Assembly: GCF_947502415.1 (NCBI RefSeq)
Contig: NZ_CANMZV010000001.1
Span: 482,576 to 546,575 of the forward strand
Origin: an uncultured Photobacterium sp.
Lineage (GTDB): Bacteria > Pseudomonadota > Gammaproteobacteria > Enterobacterales > Vibrionaceae
Direction of reading: 5' to 3'
Length of the DNA: 64,000 nt
The notes below the pieces were generated by a model that did not search any database, had not been told where the DNA came from, and worked only from the letters and a program-made list of their open reading frames with translations. The position numbers and the translations under genes were made by a program. The number at the start of each line of letters is the position of its first letter. The stretch's first letter is position 1. Shown one piece after another: positions 9,243 through 18,115 of the stretch.

Positions 9243-10085
9243 ATGGAACAGGCATTTCACCCCGATCCATTGGTAAAAGTGAGAGAGCTTGAGGTCACCT
9301 ATATCACAAACAACGGTGACTTTCGCGCAGTCAAAAAAGTCAGCTTCGATATCGGTAAAAGTGAAATTTTCGGTCTCGCAGGAGAATCAGGCTGCGGCAA
9401 GAGTACGATAGCTTTTGCAATTAACCGGCTACATAAGCCGCCTGCACTAATTACCCACGGTGAGGTTCATTTCAACAACACAGATCTTCTCAAGCTCAGT
9501 GATAAAGAGATGGGGGTTATTCGTTGGAAAGAAATTGCAATGGTCTTCCAGAGCGCCATGAACTCACTTAACCCGGTACTCCCCCTCAAAGAGCAATTTG
9601 CCGATGTAATGAGGCACCACCTTGGTTGCAGCAATGAAGAGGCTTATGCCAGAGCAGAAAAACTCTTGGATCTGGTCAATATTCCACGCGACCGCTTATC
9701 TGAGTATCCACACCAGTTCAGTGGTGGTATGCGTCAGAGACTAGTAATCGCTATTGCATTGAGCCTCAACCCTAAGCTGATCATTATGGACGAACCAACA
9801 ACGGCACTGGATGTTGTTGTTCAGCGTGAGATCCTTCAGCAAATCTACCAGCTACGAAAAGAGTTTGATTTTTCCGTTCTCTTTATCACCCATGATCTCG
9901 CCTTAATGAGTCAGCTTTGCGATCGCATTGCGGTAATGCGTCACGGACAGATAGTTGAAATAAATAGTGCCCGAGAAATAAGAAACAACCCGCAGCATCC
10001 GTATACGCAACAACTTTGGGCCTCTTTCCCGAATATTCACGAAGAATCAGAGCACATTAAAGTGACAGAGGACATCACAGCATGA
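9243..10085 (+). CDS. Oligo/dipeptide-type ABC transporter ATPase (DppD/OppD-like)
   Basis: Protein of 280 residues. Walker A GESGCGKS, Q-loop FQSAMNSLNPV, ABC signature FSGGMRQR, Walker B LIIMDEP and H-loop ITHD are all intact. The QSAMNSLNPV and HPYTQQLW features place it in the peptide/oligosaccharide importer class. I chose ATG 9243 because GGGAGAG precedes it; the upstream open frame lacks a ribosome site. It overlaps the next ATPase by ATGA. No permease or substrate-binding protein lies beside it, so the substrate is unknown; chitin oligosaccharide, peptide or iron-chelate import are possible. Confidence 0.85.
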   Translation: MEQAFHPDPLVKVRELEVTYITNNGDFRAVKKVSFDIGKSEIFGLAGESGCGKSTIAFAINRLHKPPALITHGEVHFNNTDLLKLSDKEMGVIRWKEIAMVFQSAMNSLNPVLPLKEQFADVMRHHLGCSNEEAYARAEKLLDLVNIPRDRLSEYPHQFSGGMRQRLVIAIALSLNPKLIIMDEPTTALDVVVQREILQQIYQLRKEFDFSVLFITHDLALMSQLCDRIAVMRHGQIVEINSAREIRNNPQHPYTQQLWASFPNIHEESEHIKVTEDITA

Positions 10086-11026
10086 GCCAGCCAATCATTG
10101 AAGTAAAAAATGTAACCAAAGAGTTTTCAGCTGGTGGCGGATTCGCTTCCAAAGAGATTTTTCGCGCATTAAACGATATCAGCTTTAAACTCTGCAAAGG
10201 TCGTACACTCGCCCTTGTAGGAGAATCCGGTTGTGGAAAAAGTACCTGTGCAAGGCTTATAACCAAGGTTCACACACCAACTAACGGCGATATCCTGTTC
10301 AAGGGCAAGAATATTGCTGATATATCATCTCGCAAAGAAGTGCTCGATTATCGCAGCAGAGTTCAGATGGTCTTTCAGGACCCCTTCGGCTCCCTTAATC
10401 CAACCCTTACCATTGAGCATCACCTGACGCGACCACTGATGATCCACAAACAAGTTAAAAGCAAAGCAGAACTCCCGAAAAAACTTGAAGATCTGATGAA
10501 CCTGATTGAACTGCCTCTATCTGATTTGGCAAAGTATCCCCATCAGCTCAGTGGTGGCCAACGTCAGCGTATCAATCTTGCCCGAGCCATTGCCGTTGGT
10601 GCTGAAGTCATTCTCGCAGATGAGCCGACATCAATGCTTGATGTCTCTATCCGCCTTGGCATCCTTAACCTGATGAAGGAAATGAAAGAGAAAAAAGGCA
10701 TTGGCTTTTTGTACATAACCCACGATCTGGCAACTGCTCATTACATTGCGGAAGAAACAGCCGTTATGTATCGCGGTCGCATTGTAGAATGGGGAGATAC
10801 ACGCGCCATTCTAAGAAATCCAACCCACCCTTACACAAGGTTATTAATTTCTGCAGTTCCGGATCCCGATCTTCCATTTCACCAACTTGTTGATTCTGAG
10901 CCAAACTATTCAGTAAGCGCCGACAAAATTCGCTCACTCAGCCTGATTGATGTCGGTGGCTATCAACAAATCGGCGACAACCATTTTGTCGCAAACTGGG
11001 AAGATAACAAGGAAGATGTTGCATGA
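10082..11026 (+). CDS. Oligo/dipeptide-type ABC transporter ATPase (DppF/OppF-like)
   Basis: Protein of 314 residues with Walker A GESGCGKS, Q-loop FQDPFGSLNP, signature LSGGQRQR, Walker B VILADEP and ITHD. The C-terminal extension after HPYTRLLISAVPDPD is usual for the F subunit of Opp/Dpp systems. It overlaps its neighbours on both sides by ATGA, so the three genes are translationally coupled. The D and F subunits normally form a heterodimer under two permeases, which are not in this window. Confidence 0.85.
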   Translation: MSQPIIEVKNVTKEFSAGGGFASKEIFRALNDISFKLCKGRTLALVGESGCGKSTCARLITKVHTPTNGDILFKGKNIADISSRKEVLDYRSRVQMVFQDPFGSLNPTLTIEHHLTRPLMIHKQVKSKAELPKKLEDLMNLIELPLSDLAKYPHQLSGGQRQRINLARAIAVGAEVILADEPTSMLDVSIRLGILNLMKEMKEKKGIGFLYITHDLATAHYIAEETAVMYRGRIVEWGDTRAILRNPTHPYTRLLISAVPDPDLPFHQLVDSEPNYSVSADKIRSLSLIDVGGYQQIGDNHFVANWEDNKEDVA

Positions 11027-11493
11027 ATGAACTTCAGTCATGGCTCACCAACATAAAGAGATGGTACCAACCCCGAGAGCATCGGAATACCAACATCTTG
11101 GTTAATGCGATCAGCAATGCGCCCAACGCTGTTTTTGGGCCAATAGAGACCAACGAGCACAGTGAAGCTCTGGCTTATTGGCTAGATGCATGCCATCGCC
11201 TTAGTACTTATTATCAAAACAAATCCGGGCTGGATAAAGCGTTCAGTTACTTACAGTTTCCATATGCCAAACTGCAAGAAATGGCCTGTAATCCGGAACT
11301 TGATATGGTGATGAAACGCTGGTGCCTGAAAAAACTGGATCGTATGATTGTTGCCATGACTGAGTTCTGCCAACGACAACCAGATACAAGATGGCAACAT
11401 GAGAACGCTCAATTGATAGAGCTTCATGTTTCTTTTATGCAAGGGCAGAACGACCTTAACCTGTCATACTCTTCTCTAGCCGGAAGCAATTAA
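11023..11493 (+). CDS. Protein of unknown function coupled to the ABC ATPases
   Basis: Protein of 156 residues, hydrophilic and mostly helical in appearance, with no signal peptide or membrane segment. Tryptophan-rich spots (SWLTNIKRWY, YWLDACHRL, RWCLKKLDRM) suggest a folded helical bundle. The ATGA overlap with the upstream ATPase argues that it is real and works with that system. I recognise no domain. Confidence 0.65.
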   Translation: MNELQSWLTNIKRWYQPREHRNTNILVNAISNAPNAVFGPIETNEHSEALAYWLDACHRLSTYYQNKSGLDKAFSYLQFPYAKLQEMACNPELDMVMKRWCLKKLDRMIVAMTEFCQRQPDTRWQHENAQLIELHVSFMQGQNDLNLSYSSLAGSN

Positions 11494-11539
11494 CACCGTA
11501 TTCAATGCAACAGCCATAAAATATTAAATTCTTTCTATG

Positions 11540-11568
11540 ATCAGCCTTATTATCCCAATAAGGCTGAT
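11540..11568 (+). terminator. Hairpin after the ABC ATPase operon
   Basis: Perfect 12-bp stem ATCAGCCTTATT / AATAAGGCTGAT with a 5-base loop, 46 bases after the last stop. The T-run is weak (ATGAATTTT), so termination may be partial. Confidence 0.5.
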
Positions 11569-11648
11569 ATGAATTTTACCCTTCTCTTCACATGTTTTTA
11601 CTAAGCTCAATATAGCGATATTTAACAGCTATCAAGGGTTGTAAAATA

Positions 11649-12851
11649 ATGATGTTGAAGACAATGAAACCGCTCCTCTTCCTAGTTATTCTGTTATGTA
11701 CCACCAGCTGGCTCACACCTGCTCGCGCAGAGCCCATGCCAAGTCCCCCTCAAATAGCTGCGAAGGCCTGGATATTGATGAGCTATCACTCTGGCCAAAT
11801 TATTGCCAGCGAAAATGAACACGAACAATTAGCACCGGCAAGCCTCGCAAAAGTCATGACAAGTTATGTTGTCGGTCAGGAACTGAAAGCTGGCCATATT
11901 GCTGCCGACGATAAGGTCATTGTCAGCGAAAATGCATGGGGGAAAAAATTCCCAGGCTCTTCAAAAATGTTCCTCAATGTCGGAGATGAAGTAACTGTCG
12001 CCGACTTAAACCATGGAGTAATTATTGCGTCCGGAAATGATGCAACCGTAGCCCTGGCAGAACACGTAGCCGGACATCAATCTGCGTTTGTCGAGATGAT
12101 GAATATACATGCGCAAAGAATCGGTATGAAAAATAGCTATTTTGCCAATCCGCATGGGCTGGATTCCGAAGGCCAAGTTACCACAGCTTATGACATAGCA
12201 TTGCTGACCCGCTCACTCATTCATGAGCTGCCTGATATTTACCCTTTATTTAAAGAGAAATCATTCAAATTCAGAGATATAAAGCAGGGTAATCGCAACG
12301 CGCTACTTTGGGATACCACGCTCAATGTCGATGGCGTAAAAACCGGCTACACCCAAGATGCCGGATACAGCCTGATATCTTCCGCACAGCAAAATGATCA
12401 GCGCCTGATAGCTGTCGTAATGGGTACAGAAAGTGCAGGGGCCAGACGAACAGAAAGTAAGAAACTTCTTACCTGGGGATTCCGTTTTTTCCAGGACATC
12501 ACACCACAATTCAGTGATAAAGAACTGTCCCCTCTCAAAGTTTGGTATGGCTCCCCTTCAACCATCAAACTTGAAGTCGCAGATAGCGGCATCATCACAG
12601 TTCCGCGCCGCCAACGTAAAGAGCTTGAATACAGAATCAGTTATAACCATGAACTAGAGGCACCTGTCAGCAAAGGGCAACTGGTTGGGAAAGTCGAATG
12701 GTATTTAAATGACAAGCTCTTAACCGAACAGCCTATCCTTGCAGCAGAAAATGCAGAAGAAGCCCCTTGGTACAAAAAGATCCTTGATATGGTTTGGCGT
12801 CCAATCGGTCAGTGGTTTGCCAGCAGAAACTGGGGAATTGGCGACGAATAA
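11649..12851 (+). CDS. dacA: D-alanyl-D-alanine carboxypeptidase (PBP5/6 family)
   Basis: Protein of 400 residues. A signal peptide (to about ARA/E, residue 27) precedes the S11 peptidase domain with SLAK (nucleophile Ser near residue 65), SGN and KTG (DGVKTGYT) motifs. A beta-rich PBP5 C-terminal domain follows, and then an amphipathic helix (PWYKKILDMVWRPIGQWF) that usually anchors PBP5 to the outer face of the inner membrane. It trims the terminal D-Ala from peptidoglycan pentapeptides. The ATGs at 11649 and 11652 are both possible. A strong terminator follows. It could be a dacC/dacD paralogue. Confidence 0.9.
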   Translation: MMLKTMKPLLFLVILLCTTSWLTPARAEPMPSPPQIAAKAWILMSYHSGQIIASENEHEQLAPASLAKVMTSYVVGQELKAGHIAADDKVIVSENAWGKKFPGSSKMFLNVGDEVTVADLNHGVIIASGNDATVALAEHVAGHQSAFVEMMNIHAQRIGMKNSYFANPHGLDSEGQVTTAYDIALLTRSLIHELPDIYPLFKEKSFKFRDIKQGNRNALLWDTTLNVDGVKTGYTQDAGYSLISSAQQNDQRLIAVVMGTESAGARRTESKKLLTWGFRFFQDITPQFSDKELSPLKVWYGSPSTIKLEVADSGIITVPRRQRKELEYRISYNHELEAPVSKGQLVGKVEWYLNDKLLTEQPILAAENAEEAPWYKKILDMVWRPIGQWFASRNWGIGDE

Positions 12852-12862
12852 TACCATACGAA

Positions 12863-12888
12863 AAAAACAGGCTGTTTAGCCTGTTTTT
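12863..12888. terminator. Bidirectional intrinsic terminator between dacA and the sgrR-like gene
   Basis: Stem AAAAACAGGCT / AGCCTGTTTTT with loop GTTT. It has A-run and T-run flanks, so it can serve both convergent genes. Confidence 0.85.
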
Positions 12889-12923
12889 CTATAATTACGG
12901 GCCTGAAGTTTAAAGCCAGAACC

Positions 12924-14618
12924 TTAGTGTTCGGGCTTCATCCAGACCGATTTAAAATCAAACCAGCCCATCGAATTAGATTGCATACCCTGAAGCGAAC
13001 CGGTGTCGTCAACACCCAGCCAATTATGGAATAGTGGCATAATTTGCCCACTTTGAACCAGTTTAGCCCCAATATCCTGGCAAGGTGAATCTCTAACCGG
13101 ATCTGCTCGCCATCGCATTACAGCACGCTCTAACTCATCAAACTCATCCTTTGGCATGACCCTGGCAATATGATCAAAATTGAAAAACCAGGATAAAATC
13201 GCATCATCTCGGTAGTTGGTAAGGCTCATCCCTCCCAGCCAGATATCAATTTTATCCGCATGTTTGCCGGATAAAATATCCATTGTAGAGAGCTCTAAAA
13301 CTTTCAGTTTCACGCCGTCTTCTGCCAATACAGTACGAATGGTCTCAGCGACATGCGGATAAACAGGATGCTGCCGCGGGAAAGCCAGTGTTACCGTTCT
13401 TTTCGCCGGAGCCGATATCACTTCAGGCTGGAACGGAACATGCGCCCAGCCCGGCAAAATACCGTACGCATTGGTCAGCCGGAAATCCCCGATCTTATCT
13501 TTATCCAACAAGCGCAAAATATTCAAAGCCGTTAATCGCCCCTGAAAATAGCTGAGCCACTCATCATTATTGCTTAATCCGGTAACCCTGTTTAATAACA
13601 GGTAGTTACACCCTTCATCCAGTTTTAAACGAGTAGACACACTCAGGCCACTGAACTGATTGGTGTCAGATCCAGGCTGCAAATAACAAGCTGCGACTTC
13701 CGATAGCATCCAAATGTCAACAATATCGATTAACGCCCGGAAGCCAAAATACTGGTCGAAAGCTTCAAGCTTAAAACGCTGCTTATCGTTCTGAATCACC
13801 CTATACGGGCCGGTGCCTATAGGAAATAACTCATTATCTTTAGCGAAATCTGTATCTGCAGGCTGAATCACCGCCTGCAGGTTAGTCAACAACTCAGGCA
13901 AGCGATAATCATCACAGCTCAAGTGAATATCAATGGTGTTCGCATAAGGACACTCTACGTTCTTAATGTGCCTGAACAAACGATGCTTCTTTACCTGTTG
14001 AAGGGTGGCGATAATATCGGCACAATCAAGCAACTTACCATCATGAAACCTTACTGCCGGGCGAATGTAGAACCGCCAGTGACGCGGTGAAAGTGATTCC
14101 CAATGATGGGCCAAATCACCTTCCACTTCCTCTTTTTCCTCATTAATCCGGGTTAACCCATTAAAAATTTGTCTCACCAAATGCTGCTCAGATCGACGCA
14201 GAGGGCGTAGCGGGCTAAGGTTGCTAAACGCACGATAATAAGGCAAACGAACAATCTGCTTACCTTGAGCGGTTGTATGCCCAAGTTGTTCCTGGATCAA
14301 CTGAGCAAGCTTGTCCGCATTATTTTCCAAGGCATCCAGTGCAGGCTCCAACTTACCTTCGGCCACCAGCTTTTTGGCATGCATATACTGCAATTCACTA
14401 TCAGAACTATGGAAAACCAGCTTTGACAGTTTTCCTCTCCCGACGGCTGGTTGCCAGTCAATCCAGCCCTTATCAACCATTTTATTAATGACCATACGCA
14501 CATTGCGTCGGGTGCAAAAAAGCACTTCTGCAATATCCTGCAAATTTGTTTCGCAATCTTCACCGGAAAAATGGTTATAGAGTCGTTGAAACTGAATTTT
14601 CAACCTTTGACTGCTCAT
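12924..14618 (-). CDS. sgrR: SgrR-family transcriptional regulator
   Basis: Protein of 564 residues. The N-terminal about 110 residues form a winged-helix DNA-binding domain (CTRRNVRMVINKMVDKGWI). The rest is a periplasmic solute-binding fold of the DppA/OppA type (SBP_bac_5). This N-HTH/C-SBP layout defines SgrR, which in E. coli senses sugar-phosphate stress and activates the small RNA SgrS. Length matches E. coli SgrR (551). Ligand and target are inferred. The upstream DNA at 14620-14783 contains nested inverted repeats. The ribosome site is weak. Confidence 0.85.
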   Translation of the reverse strand: MSSQRLKIQFQRLYNHFSGEDCETNLQDIAEVLFCTRRNVRMVINKMVDKGWIDWQPAVGRGKLSKLVFHSSDSELQYMHAKKLVAEGKLEPALDALENNADKLAQLIQEQLGHTTAQGKQIVRLPYYRAFSNLSPLRPLRRSEQHLVRQIFNGLTRINEEKEEVEGDLAHHWESLSPRHWRFYIRPAVRFHDGKLLDCADIIATLQQVKKHRLFRHIKNVECPYANTIDIHLSCDDYRLPELLTNLQAVIQPADTDFAKDNELFPIGTGPYRVIQNDKQRFKLEAFDQYFGFRALIDIVDIWMLSEVAACYLQPGSDTNQFSGLSVSTRLKLDEGCNYLLLNRVTGLSNNDEWLSYFQGRLTALNILRLLDKDKIGDFRLTNAYGILPGWAHVPFQPEVISAPAKRTVTLAFPRQHPVYPHVAETIRTVLAEDGVKLKVLELSTMDILSGKHADKIDIWLGGMSLTNYRDDAILSWFFNFDHIARVMPKDEFDELERAVMRWRADPVRDSPCQDIGAKLVQSGQIMPLFHNWLGVDDTGSLQGMQSNSMGWFDFKSVWMKPEH

Positions 14619-14619
14619 A

Positions 14620-14704
14620 AAAGAGGAACCTTTATAATTAATTTGTTCTGTTTTTAACTTCCTATTTTACAGCAATAATAAACAGGAACAAAAGAATCCT
14701 CTTT
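14620..14704. repeat. Nested inverted repeats upstream of sgrR
   Basis: Outer arms AAAGAGGA (14620-14627) / TCCTCTTT (14697-14704). Inner arms TTTGTTCTGTTT (14642-14653) / AAACAGGAACAAA (14680-14692) differ by one inserted base. On the minus strand the inner repeat contains a possible sgrR promoter (TTGTTC, 16 bases, TAAAAT), and the outer arm lies against the start codon. It could be an operator or a 5'UTR structure. Confidence 0.45.
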
Positions 14705-14790
14705 GATGGTGGCCAGAAAATAGAATTACGCATTTATACCCCCATTCAAATGCACGTCTTCTGAGTGAATGCTGGTCACCATCTTTTTCA
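14705..14790 (+). ncRNA. Possible small RNA 3' end/terminator beside sgrR
   Basis: GATGGTGGCCAG (14705-14716) pairs with CTGGTCACCATC (14772-14783; 11 of 12 positions). The right arm is extended by GAATG, which pairs with CATTC at 14743, and the hairpin is followed by TTTTT. In E. coli the divergent neighbour of sgrR is the small RNA SgrS. The sequence does not match SgrS motifs I know and I see no clear promoter, so this is only a candidate. Confidence 0.25.
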
Positions 14791-14822
14791 TATTCACCTA
14801 GCTCACTTTCTAAACAATCCAG

Positions 14823-15338
14823 TTAACCCAATAACTTCATTCCTATCGATACTGCTACTGTGATTCCCATAAACCAAGCGCCCATCGTCAGTTCTTCGTA
14901 AGCAAGCCTGAGATTCCTCTTTTTCTCACTAATCACTTCCGAAAGCTTTGCAATCGCGTCAATCTCTTCAGCCGTCGAATTGCGCTTGATACCAACAGGA
15001 TTTTCGGACATAACATTTGAGCTAGCTTGGTTATTTTGAAACTCGCGTAATTCGATCTTCAATGCAAGTAAAGTATGCCCCCAACCACAAACAAACGAAA
15101 ATACCGCCAGCAACAGTGCCACCAGCCTAATCCATTCTATAGGCAAAGCCGGAGTAAAAAGGCTCTCGCTCTTTAGCAACATCGCTACGCCCAATGCCAC
15201 GAGGATAACTGTCTGCACCACAAGCAATTTTGAGCCTGCATTATCAAGTTGCGCTAAATGAAGGAGTTCATCCGCATACTTACTTTTGTGTTCACTTACT
15301 TTATCTATAAGGGTATCTCCCTGATTGTCCTTTCCCAC
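14823..15338 (-). CDS. Small integral membrane protein of unknown function
   Basis: Protein of 171 residues starting at GTG 15338. A charged N-terminus is followed by two close hydrophobic segments (about 36-56 and 66-95), a charged helical stretch, and a third hydrophobic segment at the C-terminus (about 152-170). Two membrane helices followed by a long soluble helix vaguely recall SLATT-type effectors, but no diagnostic motif is visible. It has no obvious partner gene. Confidence 0.55.
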   Translation of the reverse strand: MGKDNQGDTLIDKVSEHKSKYADELLHLAQLDNAGSKLLVVQTVILVALGVAMLLKSESLFTPALPIEWIRLVALLLAVFSFVCGWGHTLLALKIELREFQNNQASSNVMSENPVGIKRNSTAEEIDAIAKLSEVISEKKRNLRLAYEELTMGAWFMGITVAVSIGMKLLG

Positions 15339-15686
15339 AGCTCGCCAAAGTCTATGAACCTTTCCCTATATTCGTTTAAACATTCAGTTCTACCCATTAA
15401 ACATAGACTAATAAAATGCATAATTAACAGTCAGTTCACCAATTTCCTTCCCTTTAAAATCTTCGTTTAACTCGCAAATTACCAACTAATATTTCGTACG
15501 CATTTCGCTTTCCTGTGATAGCCGCTCAGAGGATAAAACAATAATCTCGAAATCCCACTAACGCACTCTTAAAGGGAATAAAATTATCACGTTTAACTTG
15601 AAGTAAACATTTGAAATAAAGGGAACAATAACGAAACAAACCACATTAAACTTAATGATCTAATGATGTTTTAATAAGGATATTTT
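15339..15686. other. Intergenic region upstream of the chitinase
   Basis: AT-rich, with no convincing gene. It must hold the chitinase promoter. AAGGA before ATG 15687 is the ribosome site. No recognised operator was found. Confidence 0.4.
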
Positions 15687-18110
15687 ATGCAAAAATCATT
15701 AATAACCTTCGCGCTAATGCTAAGCTTCAGTGCTGTTGGGCAAGCCCATACTGTAGACTGCTCTCAAATTGAACAATGGCAGCATGACAGTATCTATACC
15801 TGTGGTACTTCAATACAACATAAGAATATTACATACCAATCTAACTGGTGGAATATAGGTAACGACCCGGCAGCTCATTCAGGTCCTTGGCAAGAATGGA
15901 AAGAGCTTGGTACCTGCACTTCCGGTAACCAAACACCTAGCGTGACTCTCATCTCCCCCCTAAACAATACGAAATTTACCGAAAACAGCGTTATTGTTTT
16001 AACTGCCAAAGCCAGCGATCGCAATGGCACAATAGAAAATGTTGAATTCCTGCTTGGCCAACGATCCCTGGGCACTATCACAACAGCACCTTACAGCCTT
16101 AACTGGAAAGCTGTAGCCGGCAACCACCGTATTAACGTGCGTGTTACAGATAACGAAGGTAAAAAAAGCCTTGATTCTGTTGATATTTCCGTAGTCAGCG
16201 CATCTAATAACCAGCCTCCAGCAGTGAATATCGCTCACCCTACACCGGAATCACAAATTAAGACCGATGAAACCATAATGATTGCCGCAAATGCCCTGGA
16301 CGCCGATGGCACCATCATGCAAGTTGATTTCTATCTTGATGATCAGTTAATTGGCTCAGATACCAGTGCACCTTTTGAGTTGAACTGGAATGCTCAGGAA
16401 GGGCCTCGTAATTTCATGGCAAAAGCCATCGATAACCAGGAAGCCTCGACTATCAGTGAAACGGTGACGGTAGCTGTAGCAGGACAAGCAAACAGCGGAG
16501 GCTGCGCTGGAGTACCGACCTATAAGCTCGGCCAGGCATATCAAAACGGAGATATAATTCAAAACCTGAATAGCAAATATCGCTGTAATATTGCCGGCTG
16601 GTGCTCATCTAATGCGTCATGGGCTTACGAGCCAGGTAAAGGGCTGCATTGGACCGATGCCTGGAGCGACCTAGGTGTATGCGCCATTGTCCCTGAAGTC
16701 AACATCACTTCACCAGCCGACAATAGTATCATTCTTGCTGGCAGCAATATTACTGTCGAAGCTAATGCAACCGACAGCGACGGCAGTATTAATCAAGTTC
16801 AGTTCTTTGCAGGCAACACTGACCTCGGCACAGATCTCAGCGCACCATACTCGGCTAACTGGGTGGCTACCGGTGTCGGTGATGTGTCGTTAAAAGCAAT
16901 CGCAACGGATAGCGAAGGCAACGCCGCTGAATCATCAATCCTGGTAAGCATCAGCGACCAGGCACTGGTAACCAGCCTGACCTCACCAGCGAGTGGCACA
17001 ACCGTTAGTCTAGGTAAAGCGTTTACCCTATCAGCATCAGCATCATCCGTTAACAGTGCCATCCAAAAACTCGACTTCTTGGTAAACGGCAATATAGTCG
17101 CCAGTGACTCCACCGCACCATACAGCACGAACTGGACGGCAGGCTCTGCCGGCAGTTACACCGTCACTGCAATAGCAACTGATACGCAAGGCAACACCGC
17201 CCTATCCTCTGCTTCATCTGTCAAAGTTATCGAGCAGTCAGTAACCAAGCACAAACTAATTGGTTACTGGCACAACTTTGTCAATGGTGCAGGTTGCCCT
17301 ATACGAATACGTGATATTTCTCCAGCCTGGGATGTTATTGACATCGCTTTTGCAGATAACGACCGCAACAGCGATGGAACCGTTCACTTCAACCTGTACG
17401 CTGGTGACATCCATAGCACTTGTCCAGCACTGAATCCGGAACAGTTCAAGCAAGATGTTCGCGATCTACAAGCACAAGGCAAGATCATCGTGCTGTCTCT
17501 AGGAGGGGCAGAAGGAACCATTACCCTTAATACCGATGCTGACGAAACAAACTTCATCAAGAGTCTGACCGGTATCATTCGGGAATGGGGATTTGACGGG
17601 CTGGATGTTGACCTAGAAAGCGGTTCTAACCTGCTTCATGGTACCCAAATTCAGGCTCGGCTCCCTCGGGCTCTGAAACAGATTGAAGCTAACACAGGCG
17701 GTAACATGTACCTGACGATGGCTCCAGAACATCCTTATGTACAGGGTGGGATGATTGCCTACTCAGGTATCTGGGGGGCCTATATCCCAATGATCGACGA
17801 GCTCAGAGGGACGCTCGATCTATTACACGTCCAGCTATACAACAATGGAGGGCTAGCTAACCCTTATATGCCGGGTGCAGCACCTGAAGGTTCTGTCGAT
17901 ATGATGGTTGCTTCAGCTAAGATGCTGATTGAAGGCTTTGAACTGGCCAACGGTACAATGTTCAAGCCTCTTCGTGATGATCAGGTTGCTATTGGTTTAC
18001 CATCAGGCCCAAGCTCTGCTAACTCAGGCCAAGCGCCAACTCAAAATATAGTCAGTGCTCTGGACTGCCTAACCTTAGGTACAAGTATGGGCACGAAACA
18101 AGCCAACTAA
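15687..18110 (+). CDS. Secreted multi-domain GH18 chitinase with truncated C-terminus
   Basis: Protein of 807 residues. In order: signal peptide (1-20, GQA/H), a carbohydrate-binding module of the 5/12 type (about 23-75, WWNIGNDPA), two bacterial Ig-like domains (about 80-265), a second aromatic-rich chitin-binding module (about 275-337), two more Ig-like domains (340-520), and a GH18 barrel from about 525. The catalytic DGLDVDLE motif is intact, with the acid Glu at residue 644. Expected role: extracellular chitin hydrolysis. The protein ends ...LDCLTLGTSMGTKQAN, where relatives continue about 40 residues to a conserved tryptophan strand (GVMTWSINWD type). That segment is not found in any frame downstream. 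The gene ends just before an attC-like site. Confidence 0.88.
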   Translation: MQKSLITFALMLSFSAVGQAHTVDCSQIEQWQHDSIYTCGTSIQHKNITYQSNWWNIGNDPAAHSGPWQEWKELGTCTSGNQTPSVTLISPLNNTKFTENSVIVLTAKASDRNGTIENVEFLLGQRSLGTITTAPYSLNWKAVAGNHRINVRVTDNEGKKSLDSVDISVVSASNNQPPAVNIAHPTPESQIKTDETIMIAANALDADGTIMQVDFYLDDQLIGSDTSAPFELNWNAQEGPRNFMAKAIDNQEASTISETVTVAVAGQANSGGCAGVPTYKLGQAYQNGDIIQNLNSKYRCNIAGWCSSNASWAYEPGKGLHWTDAWSDLGVCAIVPEVNITSPADNSIILAGSNITVEANATDSDGSINQVQFFAGNTDLGTDLSAPYSANWVATGVGDVSLKAIATDSEGNAAESSILVSISDQALVTSLTSPASGTTVSLGKAFTLSASASSVNSAIQKLDFLVNGNIVASDSTAPYSTNWTAGSAGSYTVTAIATDTQGNTALSSASSVKVIEQSVTKHKLIGYWHNFVNGAGCPIRIRDISPAWDVIDIAFADNDRNSDGTVHFNLYAGDIHSTCPALNPEQFKQDVRDLQAQGKIIVLSLGGAEGTITLNTDADETNFIKSLTGIIREWGFDGLDVDLESGSNLLHGTQIQARLPRALKQIEANTGGNMYLTMAPEHPYVQGGMIAYSGIWGAYIPMIDELRGTLDLLHVQLYNNGGLANPYMPGAAPEGSVDMMVASAKMLIEGFELANGTMFKPLRDDQVAIGLPSGPSSANSGQAPTQNIVSALDCLTLGTSMGTKQAN

Positions 18111-18115
18111 AGTCA

